Shown here: positions 41,506-50,034 of the stretch, one piece after another
Layout of the letters: the number at the start of each line of letters is the position of its first letter
Position numbering within the stretch: position 1 is the stretch's first letter
Assembly (NCBI RefSeq): GCF_900547735.1
Contig: NZ_URHZ01000005.1
Location: 42,791 to 106,790 of the forward strand
Direction: 5' to 3'
DNA from: an uncultured Clostridium sp.
Lineage (GTDB): Bacteria; Bacillota; Clostridia; Lachnospirales; Lachnospiraceae
Length of the DNA: 64,000 bases
Notes under the pieces: model-generated
What the model was told of the DNA's origin: nothing
Database searches by the model: none
The model's input: only the letters and a program-made list of their open reading frames with translations
Program-made: the position numbers and the translations under genes

Positions 41506-42419
41506 CGCTTTCTCCGCTCCATAAATCCCTTAATCTGCTCCAAAGATTCCTTTGTCACTCCGTAATTAAACACAATATAGCGGCTTCCCATCATCCTCAT
41601 CTGCCCGATGATCTCTTCTTCCTGCACGGACACAAGCCATATGATGTCATCGGAACGGATGGCCTTTTTCTTATCCGCCCACTCTTCCTTCTGGCAGAGG
41701 TAAAAGGTATTATGCCTTCCCAAAAGGGCAAGGGTATGACTGATGTGCATCAGAAAATCCTGGCTGTCATAGACGATGCCCAGCAGACAGTCGTCATCAA
41801 GCTCCCTAATCTCTTCCTCCTCCGTGTCGGGTACGGCCAGCCTCACCTGCAAAAGTTGTTTCCCGGCCAGTTCCGCCACGGGCAGCACCTCTTCGAAGTG
41901 GGTTTTCGTAGTAATCCAGAGAGCCTCCTTCGGAATCACCTCTCCGGCCCTCACACCGCCGACTTCATAGTAGGTAATGTTAAACTTCCACACCTTCAGC
42001 AGATCTCTGATTATATCGCCTGCAATCTCCGGCGTGCAGTCGATCATGGCCGCCTCCTCCGGGACATCGGCCACAAAAAAGCGGCTGCAGGCTTCACTGA
42101 GCAGCCGGTAAGTTTCCTCGGGACCAAGTCCCTCTTTTGCGCACTTGTCTCCAAACAGAACCATGTGTCTGAGACCGGGCTGCCAGCCCTGCACATAAGT
42201 GCCGCTGCCATGGACTCTCCGTATGTATCCTTCCGCCTCCAGCTTATCAAATGTCTTCCTGACCGTACCCTTAGCCAGCCCCGTCTCGCTGCAGAATTCG
42301 GCCTCCGACGGCAGCCTGTCCCCCTGTCCGTACTCCCCTGCCTTTATGGCTCCTATAATCTGTTCGGACATCTGCATATATGCAGGCTTGCTGCCCTTCA
42401 TATCAATTTTTATCCTCAT
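41502..42419 (-). CDS. GntR-family regulator with unrecognised C-terminal domain
   Basis: 305 residues. GntR winged helix at about 10-75 (PAYMQMSEQIIGAIKAGEY, LPSEAEFCSETGLAKGTVRKTFDKLE, HGSGTYVQ). The ~220-residue C-terminal part is neither FCD nor UTRA by eye; it shares a pattern with the GntR proteins at 52378 and 53379 (an I/V-D-C/S start, ...THFEEV..., ...LGIVYDSQDF..., alternating strands and helices). Probably an effector-binding domain. Coupled to the short GntR gene downstream. A TATAAT at 42445-42450 (minus strand) is a likely -10. Confidence 0.85.
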   Translation of the reverse strand: MRIKIDMKGSKPAYMQMSEQIIGAIKAGEYGQGDRLPSEAEFCSETGLAKGTVRKTFDKLEAEGYIRRVHGSGTYVQGWQPGLRHMVLFGDKCAKEGLGPEETYRLLSEACSRFFVADVPEEAAMIDCTPEIAGDIIRDLLKVWKFNITYYEVGGVRAGEVIPKEALWITTKTHFEEVLPVAELAGKQLLQVRLAVPDTEEEEIRELDDDCLLGIVYDSQDFLMHISHTLALLGRHNTFYLCQKEEWADKKKAIRSDDIIWLVSVQEEEIIGQMRMMGSRYIVFNYGVTKESLEQIKGFMERRKR

Positions 42420-42547
42420 AAATCAATCCCACCTTATGTTTTGAATTATACTATATTTTCGTAAAAAAATATACCTTTTCCGACATTGGGCTAGATCATT
42501 TTCTGTTTCTATGCACAAATATTAAAACAAGCTGTCTGTTTTCTGAA

Positions 42548-42576
42548 ATGACTTAACACGCTTTTTTGTGTATGAT
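42548..42576 (+). promoter_or_regulatory. Promoter of the first OYE-type flavoenzyme gene
   Basis: ATGACT (42548-42553), 17 bases, TATGAT (42571-42576). The leader of about 140 bases contains a hairpin repeat unit at 42631. Confidence 0.45.
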
Positions 42577-42630
42577 CCGATCAACAGCATATTTCTGATA
42601 ATTTACAAAATAATTTAATGTTATCAAAAA

Positions 42631-42671
42631 CAATGAGAAGTACGCACTGCAGACTTTTTATCGTCAATCAA
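42631..42671 (+). repeat. Diverged 41-bp hairpin repeat unit
   Basis: Exactly 41 bases from CAAT to TCAA, matching the array unit at about two thirds of positions. The arms change partly together (AAGT...ACTT in place of AAAG...CTTT). It lies in the leader of the flavoenzyme gene at 42724. Confidence 0.55.
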
Positions 42672-42723
42672 TCATTGCATGACGGCATGCAGAAATTTAT
42701 TTATGAAAGGATGTAGCAGACTT

Positions 42724-44679
42724 ATGATGTATCCAAATTTATTTTCACCTATCAAAATTGGCTCTCTTACAATTCGAAATAGAATTGAAGTGGCACCCAT
42801 GGGCGTCTCCGATCTCACGCCGGAAGGTTATCTTACTCCGGCTAATATAGCCCTCTATGGAGAACGCGCAAAAGGCGGCGCCGGCATTGTAACCATTGGA
42901 GAAAGCCTCGTAGACACAGTTACGGGCAAAGCACACGGACGCATGGTTCCCCTCGATTCAGAAGAGATACTCCCCTATCTTATCGACTGTACCGACGAGA
43001 TTAAACGCCACGGCGCCGTAGCCTCCATTGAACTGATTCATGCCGGACGCCGCGCACACCCTCAGTATACGAACGGCAAGGTCTACGGCCCCAGTGCGGG
43101 TGACTGCATTTACGGCGGCCAGGTCATCGAGATGGATGAAGCCATGATCGAATACATCGTGGAAAAATTCGGTGATGCCGCAGAGATGGCAAAACTGGGC
43201 GGTGTCGATATGTGTATGGTACACGGCGGCCACGGCTGGCTTTTGGGACAGTTCTTATCTCCCGTCAACAACCAGCGTACCGACCGTTTCGGAGGCAGCC
43301 TTGAAAACAGGGCCAGAATCTCCATGATGGTCATTGATAATATCCGTAAAAAATGCGGCAAAGATTTCCCGATTGAATACCGTATCAGCGGCGACGAATT
43401 TATGCCGGGCGGTTTCAACCTGGATGAGGCTATTGAACTTTCAAAAATGCTGGACGGCAAGGTGGATTTGATTCACGTATCCGCAACCAGCTTCCATGAT
43501 AAGGACGCCGCACAGAGAATGTTCCCCAACACCTTCCTTCCGAGGGGCTGTAACGTTTATCTGGCGGAGGCGGTTAAAAAAGCAGTGAAGAACACACCGG
43601 TAACGACCGTAGGCGCGCTCGACGATCCGGAAGAGCTTGAGAAAATCATCAGCTCCGGCACCGCTGACATGGTGGCCATGGCCAGAGGCATCGTAGCCGA
43701 TCCCTATTTCCCGGTAAAAGCCAAAACAGGCCATGCGGACGACATCACACCATGTATCCGCTGCAACTACTGCCTGAGCGGCAACTTTGTTCCTTACATA
43801 AAATACCCGACCAGGGTCAGCCGCTGTACCGTTAATCCGCTCTGCGGCAGGGAACTGGAAAGCAGACAGCCGAAAAAAGCTCCTGTCAGCAAAAAAGTTG
43901 TCATTGTAGGCGGAGGCCCATCGGGCATGCAGGCTGCCGTAACGGCCAGCGACAGAGGCCACGACGTAACACTTGTTGAAAAATCTTCCGTTCTCGGCGG
44001 CGCTTTAAACTACGCTGTCCGCCCTGACTTTAAAAAAGATATTAAAAAGCTGATGCAGGTACTGGAAAACCGTGTAAAGAACCGCCCAATCGAGGTTCTG
44101 ATGAATACGGAGGCAACCCCGGAACTGATAAGCACCATCAAACCGGACGCACTGATTATCGCCGTCGGCGCCGCTCCCGCCGCTCCTCCGATTCCCGGCA
44201 TGGATAAACCCTTTGTCCATCTTGCCGCCCATTTAGAGGATGACGTAAAGATCGAGGGACCGGTTGTCGTAATCGGAGGCGGACTTGTCGGCTGTGAGGA
44301 AGGCCTTCACCTGGCAAAGGAAAAAGGATATGACGTCACAATCCTTGAGATGAAGGACGCCGCCGCCACCGATGCCCCGTTCCTGCACTGGAGAGCTCTG
44401 ATGATCGAGCTTGAAAAGGAAGAAAAACTCACGCTGCGGACTCAGATTACATGTTCTGAAATTGCAGACGACGGAGTACACGGAACAGACGCAGAAGGAA
44501 ACGCAGTGGTATTCCCTGCAGGAACCGTTCTCGTCGCTGCCGGAATGAAGGCATTAAACGACGTAACCGACAGTCTGCGCGGCTGTGTCGATGAATATTA
44601 TGTAGTCGGCGACTGCAAGAAACCGGCCAAGATTCTGGAAGCGCTTCATTACGGCTACTTTGCAGCCATGGACTTATAA
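42724..44679 (+). CDS. NADH:flavin oxidoreductase, 2-enoate reductase/BaiCD-like (4Fe-4S, FMN, FAD), copy 1
   Basis: 651 residues. N-terminal Old-Yellow-Enzyme TIM barrel (about 1-330: LFSPIKIGSLTIRNRIEVAPM, VHGGHGWLLGQFLSPVNNQRTDRFGGSLENRAR with the catalytic H/N region, YRISGDEFMPGG), an iron-sulfur cysteine set (CIRCNYC...SRCTVNP, about 346-385), then FAD/NAD domains (VVIVGGGPSGMQAAV, VVVIGGGLVGCEEG). This is the architecture of 2,4-dienoyl-CoA reductase, 2-enoate reductase and the bile-acid enzymes BaiCD/BaiH: hydride transfer to an activated C=C bond. Start at 42724: AAGGATG upstream. Paralogue at 48019. The exact substrate cannot be assigned. Confidence 0.88.
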   Translation: MMYPNLFSPIKIGSLTIRNRIEVAPMGVSDLTPEGYLTPANIALYGERAKGGAGIVTIGESLVDTVTGKAHGRMVPLDSEEILPYLIDCTDEIKRHGAVASIELIHAGRRAHPQYTNGKVYGPSAGDCIYGGQVIEMDEAMIEYIVEKFGDAAEMAKLGGVDMCMVHGGHGWLLGQFLSPVNNQRTDRFGGSLENRARISMMVIDNIRKKCGKDFPIEYRISGDEFMPGGFNLDEAIELSKMLDGKVDLIHVSATSFHDKDAAQRMFPNTFLPRGCNVYLAEAVKKAVKNTPVTTVGALDDPEELEKIISSGTADMVAMARGIVADPYFPVKAKTGHADDITPCIRCNYCLSGNFVPYIKYPTRVSRCTVNPLCGRELESRQPKKAPVSKKVVIVGGGPSGMQAAVTASDRGHDVTLVEKSSVLGGALNYAVRPDFKKDIKKLMQVLENRVKNRPIEVLMNTEATPELISTIKPDALIIAVGAAPAAPPIPGMDKPFVHLAAHLEDDVKIEGPVVVIGGGLVGCEEGLHLAKEKGYDVTILEMKDAAATDAPFLHWRALMIELEKEEKLTLRTQITCSEIADDGVHGTDAEGNAVVFPAGTVLVAAGMKALNDVTDSLRGCVDEYYVVGDCKKPAKILEALHYGYFAAMDL

Positions 44680-44705
44680 AGGTCTCAATCCATCATTTTT
44701 ATATC

Positions 44706-44743
44706 AGGCGGTGAAAAGCATGTATTACGGCTTTTTACCGCCT
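44706..44743. other. Intergenic hairpin between flavoenzyme and MATE genes
   Basis: AGGCGGTGAAAAG (44706-44718) pairs with CTTTTTACCGCCT (44731-44743), 13 pairs with one G-T, 12-base loop. No T-run follows, so it is more likely a processing or attenuation hairpin than a plain terminator. Confidence 0.5.
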
Positions 44744-44815
44744 CAAACACGAATAATCCGTACGCACCGCGCGCGGGTTACATCACCATAATTAAAGGAA
44801 AAGGAGTTTCACCTC

Positions 44816-46165
44816 ATGCAGATTGGACACAGTCTCACCGAGGGCAGCGTAAGAAAACAGCTGATACTCTTCAGCTTCCCCTTCTTCCTGTCCAGCCTGA
44901 TTCAAAATCTGTACATGACTGCTGACATGCTGATCGTTCAGTGGGTAGGCGGAGCCGCCGCCAGTTCGGCAGTCGGCATCGGCGGCGAGGTTGTATCTGC
45001 TTTTACATTTTTAATTATCGGTTTCGCTTCGGGCGGAACCGTCTTAATATCCCAGTATGTCGGAGCACAGCGCAGGGAGGATGTAGAAGAGACCATTGGA
45101 ACCTTGCTTACTTTGTTTGCCCTTTGTGCCGTGCTTATGACATCCGTCATGTACCTTGCAGCCCGCCCTTTCCTGATACTCCTGAAAACTCCTGCCGAAT
45201 CATTTGACAACGCCTGCAGCTATATGCGCATTTGTATGCTTGGCAATTTCTTTGTCTTCGAATACAATGCCATCAGCTCGGTTTTAAATGGAACCGGCGA
45301 CTCCAAAAGGCCCCTGTTCTTTGTGGCCGTTTCGGGAACGCTCAACGTGTTCCTGGATTTGCTGTTTGTCGCCGGATTCAGGATGGGACCGGACGGTTCC
45401 GCCTGGGCCACGGTTATCTCCCAGGCAGTCAGTTTTTTTATCTCCGCAGTATACCTTGTCAAAAAGAGCAATATTTTCCGGCTGTCACGCAGGAATTTAC
45501 GGCTCAGGCGGGCAAAAGTCTTTCTCATTATCAAGATTGGCTTTCCGGCCGCCGTCCAGAACAGCATCTCCTCCGTCTCTTTCATGTTTTTGACGGCCCT
45601 GATCAACCAGTACGGGTACGCCGCTTCGGCAGCCGCACAACTGGCAAGCAAATTCAACAACATTGCCATGCTGCCCAGCTCCGCAATGTCGGGAGCCATG
45701 GCCGTCATGACGGGACAGAATATCGGCGCAAAGAAACCGGAGCGCGCCCTCTCCTGCCTGAAAGAGGGAATCGGTCTTTCCCTCCTTATCGGTATCCCTC
45801 TCTTTCTGGCAACCATTTGTTTCACACCGCAGTTCATGAGTGTACTTGCCCGGGGTGAACCGGACGTGATACGTTACGGCACCCTGTACATCCGTGGCTT
45901 CTGTGCGGACTATCTTCTGACTGCATTCGTGTTCTCGGCCAACGGTTTCATCAACGGAACCGGCCACACGCTGATTACACTGTGCAGCAACACGCTCCAG
46001 GGACTCATTATCCGGGTCCCGGTCGCCTACCTGCTCGCCCTTGGATTTCATATGGGGATCCTGGGGATTGGAATTGCAGTCCCGGCGGCCACCCTTGGAG
46101 GGGGAATTCTTGTATTTTTCTACATCCTTTCCGGGAGATGGAGACAGCATGTGACGGTAGACTGA
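44816..46165 (+). CDS. MATE-family efflux transporter
   Basis: 449 residues with 12 membrane helices in two homologous halves. LTEGSVRKQLILFSFPFFLSSLIQNLYMTADMLIV is the usual opening (pattern split: PFFLSSLIQNLY); GTGDSKRPLFF in the first half and GTGHTLITL in the second are the paired NGTG motifs; SAMSGAMAVMTGQNIGAKKPERA is typical. It exports cationic drugs or metabolites by sodium or proton antiport. AAAGGAG precedes the ATG. It follows the OYE-type gene in the same direction and ends at a strong terminator. Confidence 0.92.
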   Translation: MQIGHSLTEGSVRKQLILFSFPFFLSSLIQNLYMTADMLIVQWVGGAAASSAVGIGGEVVSAFTFLIIGFASGGTVLISQYVGAQRREDVEETIGTLLTLFALCAVLMTSVMYLAARPFLILLKTPAESFDNACSYMRICMLGNFFVFEYNAISSVLNGTGDSKRPLFFVAVSGTLNVFLDLLFVAGFRMGPDGSAWATVISQAVSFFISAVYLVKKSNIFRLSRRNLRLRRAKVFLIIKIGFPAAVQNSISSVSFMFLTALINQYGYAASAAAQLASKFNNIAMLPSSAMSGAMAVMTGQNIGAKKPERALSCLKEGIGLSLLIGIPLFLATICFTPQFMSVLARGEPDVIRYGTLYIRGFCADYLLTAFVFSANGFINGTGHTLITLCSNTLQGLIIRVPVAYLLALGFHMGILGIGIAVPAATLGGGILVFFYILSGRWRQHVTVD

Positions 46166-46182
46166 GGTTACAAAAATATTGC

Positions 46183-46220
46183 AAAAGGCGGTGGAAGCAG
46201 ATGCTCTCCCACCGCCTTTT
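46183..46220 (+). terminator. Terminator after the MATE gene
   Basis: Perfect 12-bp arms AAAAGGCGGTGG (46183-46194) and complement (46209-46220), 14-base loop, ending in TTTT. Confidence 0.8.
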
Positions 46221-46253
46221 GATTCTGTATCTTTATTTTCCTCTTTTATCTTG

Positions 46254-46297
46254 AATGAATATCATTCATTGACTTTCCATAAAATCTGCGCTATACT
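46254..46297 (+). promoter_or_regulatory. Promoter and palindromic operator of the ATC-hydrolase-like gene
   Basis: TTGACT (46269-46274), 17 bases, TATACT (46292-46297). The palindrome AATGAAT-ATC-ATTCATT (about 46254-46270) overlaps the -35, the position of a repressor site. Confidence 0.65.
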
Positions 46298-46338
46298 CTA
46301 TCTTATAAAGAATCAATTAAACGGCATGGAGGGACCAT

Positions 46339-46905
46339 ATGGAAGAATTCATTTTATCGCGCTGCGGCACGGAACTGGGTGAGAAAATCATTGCGGACGC
46401 CGGTAAAAGGCGGCAGGACTTAGAACGCTTCTGCGGGGGAAAAAGCGCTTCCCAGCAGGATACCATGAAAACGGCAATCCTTCCCAGGATAGCGCTTTAC
46501 CAGGCTTTACAGGAATTTATGACCGCCCGCGAAGCCTATGACGTTACCTGGACTTATACCAGGACGGTGCTGTGTCCTCAAAAAAACAGGCAGTATTTAA
46601 AAATGGAACGCATCCCCGGATTCTATCATCTCTTTAAGCGCGTATTCCTTTTTTCCATGTCGCACAGCGAAAACTGGCGGACGGAGCCAGACCCTCCTTC
46701 CAGGAACGGCTTCGGATTTACGATCCATAAGTGCCTCTGGTACGACACCTGTGTGGAATGCGGCTGTCCCGAACTCTGCAAAATCTTTTGCGACAGTGAC
46801 TGGGAGAATTTCAGAGGGCTGGCAAAGGTCCAATTTAAGAGAACACAGTCTCTCGGTACGGGTGGGGAGCTCTGTGACTTCCATTTTGAGAAAAAGCATA
46901 AATAA
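46339..46905 (+). CDS. L-2-amino-thiazoline-4-carboxylic acid hydrolase family protein
   Basis: 188 residues. The C-terminal half has the family signature: HKCLWYDTCVECGCPELCKIFCDSD followed by VQFKRTQSLGTGGELCDFHF (split here). The cysteine-rich CVECGCPELC..FC and the CDF ending are characteristic. Characterised relatives open the thiazoline ring of ATC toward L-cysteine; many clostridial members are uncharacterised and may act on other substrates. GGAGGG lies before the ATG. Monocistronic or paired with the following PfpI gene. Confidence 0.8.
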   Translation: MEEFILSRCGTELGEKIIADAGKRRQDLERFCGGKSASQQDTMKTAILPRIALYQALQEFMTAREAYDVTWTYTRTVLCPQKNRQYLKMERIPGFYHLFKRVFLFSMSHSENWRTEPDPPSRNGFGFTIHKCLWYDTCVECGCPELCKIFCDSDWENFRGLAKVQFKRTQSLGTGGELCDFHFEKKHK

Positions 46906-46959
46906 ACCGTGGGACGTGTTATAATAGAGACTATATGGTATCTGAAAAGGAGAAAAACA

Positions 46960-47571
46960 ATGAAGAAAACAATTTTATTTGTGATTCTGGAACAATATGC
47001 GGACTGGGAGGCGGCTTATCTGTCTTCCGCCCTCTATATGCTCGGCCAGGCAGAATATGAAGTCAAAACGGTATCCCTGGCCGACGGGGCCGTCCGGTCT
47101 ATCGGAGGATTCCGCGCCCTGCCCGACTATACGGTAAACTCCGTCCCCGACGATTATGAGGCCCTCGTTTTAGTCGGCGGCTTATCATGGAGAGAAGAAT
47201 CGGCGCTGCGGGTTAAGCCGCTCGTCAAACAGTGCCGTGAAAAAGGCAGGGTATTAGCCGGTATCTGCGATGCCTCCGTTTTCTTAGGCGCCTGCGGTGT
47301 ATTAAATGACGGAAAGCATACCAGCAATGATCTGAATGATTTGAAAGCATGGTCGAAAGAAGCATATACGGGAGAGAAAAACTACGTACTTCAACCGGCA
47401 GTGAGCGATCGGAATATCATTACCGCAAACGGCACGGCGCCTCTGGAATTTGCAAAAGAAGTTCTCCTCACCCTGAAAGCCGCTCCCGAAGATAAAATTA
47501 TGGAATGGTTCCAGTTTCATAAACAAGGACTGTACAATGCTCCGCTGCCAAAAGATGTAAGTTTTGATTAA
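46960..47571 (+). CDS. DJ-1/PfpI family protein
   Basis: 203 residues with the class I glutamine-amidotransferase-like fold of DJ-1/PfpI: ILFVILEQYADWEAAYLSSAL (the acidic residue of the triad), YEALVLVGGLSWRE, and the nucleophile elbow LAGICDASVFLGACGVL with cysteine near 105. The family includes glyoxalases, chaperones and cysteine hydrolases of general stress response; this short type (with 'WEAAYLSSAL') resembles the YoaZ-like group. The start at 46960 is chosen for its AAAAGGAG 6 bases upstream, not the open frame to 46909. A TATAAT at 46920 may be its own -10. Confidence 0.88.
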   Translation: MKKTILFVILEQYADWEAAYLSSALYMLGQAEYEVKTVSLADGAVRSIGGFRALPDYTVNSVPDDYEALVLVGGLSWREESALRVKPLVKQCREKGRVLAGICDASVFLGACGVLNDGKHTSNDLNDLKAWSKEAYTGEKNYVLQPAVSDRNIITANGTAPLEFAKEVLLTLKAAPEDKIMEWFQFHKQGLYNAPLPKDVSFD

Positions 47572-47573
47572 CT

Positions 47574-47629
47574 GAGAAGCCATTGCAAAAGCAGATTATC
47601 CGGCTGTTTTTACAATGGCTTCTCTTTTT
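47574..47629 (+). terminator. Terminator after the PfpI gene
   Basis: Perfect 12-bp arms GAGAAGCCATTG (47574-47585) and complement (47613-47624) followed by TTTTT. The rest of the gap 47630-48018 is AT-rich and holds the promoter below; no gene seen. Confidence 0.8.
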
Positions 47630-47906
47630 ATGCTCTCCTCTCTCTTCCCGTCCGGCTGCTGCCGTACCCTCTTTCGTCTGCCCCATTCCTCTCCTGTCCA
47701 CCTTCCCCCCATCCGGTCCGTATCCCATAGGCTGCACTAAAATAATATTTCCGGCAGCCCGCGACAATTTCCTCATCCGCGAATTATGGACTATATTAAT
47801 TTAAAATTATGGTATATACTAATCAAAAATATATTTTTTCTTTTTATACAATTCTTCTAAAAATCCAAAGGAAAATAGAGTAAAACCACGAAAATAATGA
47901 TGGATA

Positions 47907-47935
47907 TTGAAAATTATTATGCAAAATGCTATCAT
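47907..47935 (+). promoter_or_regulatory. Promoter of the second OYE-type flavoenzyme operon
   Basis: TTGAAA (47907-47912), 17 bases, TATCAT (47930-47935). TATACC-type half-sites recur around it (near 47811, 47941 and 47994), possible operator pieces. Confidence 0.5.
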
Positions 47936-48018
47936 AAGGATATACCAAACAAATCAACGCCTTCCCGGGAAAAAGGTAAATTCCAAAATTAATGTATACC
48001 AAAAAAAGGAGAAGTATT

Positions 48019-49980
48019 ATGACATCACAATATCCACATTTGTTCAGCCCGCTTCGAATCGGCAACATCACACTGAAAAACCGTATTGAAGCCGCCCCCA
48101 TGGGAACAGATCCCAATAAAACGGGTTATCTGTCTCAGGAGAACCTGGCGGCCTATGAAAGAAGGGCAAAGGGAGGAGCCGCCGTCGTGACGAGGGGAGA
48201 AACTCTGGTACACGCCCATACAGGAAGCGCCCATGGAAATTTATGCAATCTGGACAACGAAGACTTTATGTGTTCCCATCTGCAGCTTACGGATCGGATC
48301 CATCAGCATAACGCACTGGCAAATATTGAAATTCTTCACGCCGGCGCCCGTGCACATCCTCAGTTTACGAACGGGGTTATCTACGGTCCCAGTGCCCAGC
48401 CGGGCGTTTACGGCGTCGATGTAACTCCGATGGATGAAGATTTTATGAATGAGATAGCCGATGCCTTTGCCCACGGCGCCTTCGTGGCAAAATACGGCGG
48501 TTTCGATATGGTAATGGTCCACGGCGGCCACGGATGGCTGCTCAGCCAGTTCCTGTCACCGCTTTACAATACGCGAACCGACCGGTACGGCGGTTCGATT
48601 GAGAACAGGGCAAGATTCCCTCTCATGGTCATCGACCGTATCCGCAAGGCCGTAGGACCTGATTTCCCAATTGAATTCCGCATGTCCGGCGACGAATTCA
48701 TACCGGGTGGTTACGGGCTTGACGAGGCCGTGGAATTCGCCAGAATGCTGGACGGCAGGGTAGATTTAATTCATGTCTCCGCCACCTCCTTCCGGGATGT
48801 AAACTCCGGCTGCCGGATGTTCCCATCCGCATTTCTGGACCATGGATGCAATGTCTATCTGGCTGAGGCAGTCAAGAAAGCGGTGAAGACCCCGGTCGCC
48901 ACGGTCGGCGCACTGGCCGACCCGGCTTACATGGAGGACATTATCGCATCCGGCAAAGCCGACATCGTGGTAGTGGGACGTCAGATCCAGGCGGATCCTG
49001 ATTTCCCGAACAAGGTAAGGGCAGGGCGTTTTAACGAGGTAAGGCCCTGTGTCCGCTGCAACCACTGCCTCTCTCTCGACTTCGTGCCTTATGTGGATAT
49101 GTGCTCCGGCATTTCCGAATGTACGGTTAATCCGGAAATAGGCCGGGAACTGCAATCATCCATGTATGAGCCGAAACCGCTGCCGAAAAAGGTGCTTGTC
49201 ATCGGCGGAGGCCCGGGCGGCATGGAAGCTGCGTTAAAAGCGGAGTCCCAGGGGCATGAGGTAATTCTCGTGGAGAAGAACAGCCGCCTCGGAGGAATGC
49301 TGCATGTCGCTGCGAGAGAAATCCCGTTCAAACAGGATTTGAAACGGTTTACGGAATACATGATCCGCATGGTGGAACAGAAATCCATCCTTGTCATGCT
49401 GAACACAGAGGCCACACCGGAGCTGATAGAAAAAATCTCGCCGGACACCGTAATCTGCGCGGTGGGCGCGGAACCGGTGATCCCGAATATTCCGGGACTC
49501 GACAGAAAAGAAGTATTCAAAGTGACGGACCTGGACCGCCCGGACCTCCGCTTCGGCGATAAAATCGTTGTGATCGGCGGCGGGCTGCTGGGCTGTGAGG
49601 AAGCGCTCTCTCTTGCAATGGAGGGAAAAGATGCAACCGTCCTGGAGATGATGGATGATGTGGCGAAGGATTCCGATATTCTCCACAAAAAAGCCATGAT
49701 GCTGGAATACGGCAAACGGAAGGACCGCCTGCATGTTGTGACAGGCGTAAGATGCACCCTGGTTGACGATGACGGCGTCCATGTTACGGACGGGAATGGG
49801 AATGAAACGGTTTATAAAGCCGATTCCGTTATCCTGGCAACGGGAATGAAGGCAAAAATCGGGGAAGTGGAAAAACTGCGGACCATGGATGCTGAATTTA
49901 TTCCTGTCGGAGACTGCGTGAAAGCCGGCCAGGTCCGCCAGGCCATCTGCGGCGGATATTTTGCAGGCAGGAACGCATAA
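48019..49980 (+). CDS. NADH:flavin oxidoreductase, 2-enoate reductase/BaiCD-like, copy 2
   Basis: 653 residues, paralogue of the protein at 42724 with the same order: OYE barrel (LFSPLRIGNITLKNRIEAAPMG; VHGGHGWLLSQFLSPLYNTRTDRYGGS), iron-sulfur cysteines (CVRCNHC...SECTVNP), FAD motif (VLVIGGGPGGMEAA) and NAD motif (IVVIGGGLLGCEEA). Expected to reduce an activated double bond with NAD(P)H through FAD, 4Fe-4S and FMN. AAGGAG is 9 bases before the ATG at 48019; the frame is open to 47992 without a site. It is followed after 54 bases by an amino-acid permease gene, suggesting the substrate is amino-acid derived (inference). Confidence 0.88.
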   Translation: MTSQYPHLFSPLRIGNITLKNRIEAAPMGTDPNKTGYLSQENLAAYERRAKGGAAVVTRGETLVHAHTGSAHGNLCNLDNEDFMCSHLQLTDRIHQHNALANIEILHAGARAHPQFTNGVIYGPSAQPGVYGVDVTPMDEDFMNEIADAFAHGAFVAKYGGFDMVMVHGGHGWLLSQFLSPLYNTRTDRYGGSIENRARFPLMVIDRIRKAVGPDFPIEFRMSGDEFIPGGYGLDEAVEFARMLDGRVDLIHVSATSFRDVNSGCRMFPSAFLDHGCNVYLAEAVKKAVKTPVATVGALADPAYMEDIIASGKADIVVVGRQIQADPDFPNKVRAGRFNEVRPCVRCNHCLSLDFVPYVDMCSGISECTVNPEIGRELQSSMYEPKPLPKKVLVIGGGPGGMEAALKAESQGHEVILVEKNSRLGGMLHVAAREIPFKQDLKRFTEYMIRMVEQKSILVMLNTEATPELIEKISPDTVICAVGAEPVIPNIPGLDRKEVFKVTDLDRPDLRFGDKIVVIGGGLLGCEEALSLAMEGKDATVLEMMDDVAKDSDILHKKAMMLEYGKRKDRLHVVTGVRCTLVDDDGVHVTDGNGNETVYKADSVILATGMKAKIGEVEKLRTMDAEFIPVGDCVKAGQVRQAICGGYFAGRNA

Positions 49981-50034
49981 CGGCGCATAACAAAGAGAAG
50001 GTATCGAACCAACACATATTAAGGGGGAAATAAT

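Noticed and set aside
41484..42464. 326-codon plus-strand open frame
   Set aside because: Antisense shadow of the GntR gene; no domain.
42724..44679. Assigning baiCD or baiH to the flavoenzymes
   Set aside because: Architecture fits several reductases and no other bile-acid dehydroxylation gene is present, so a gene symbol is not justified.
49089..49757. 222-codon minus-strand open frame
   Set aside because: Serine-rich shadow of the FAD domain of the second flavoenzyme.
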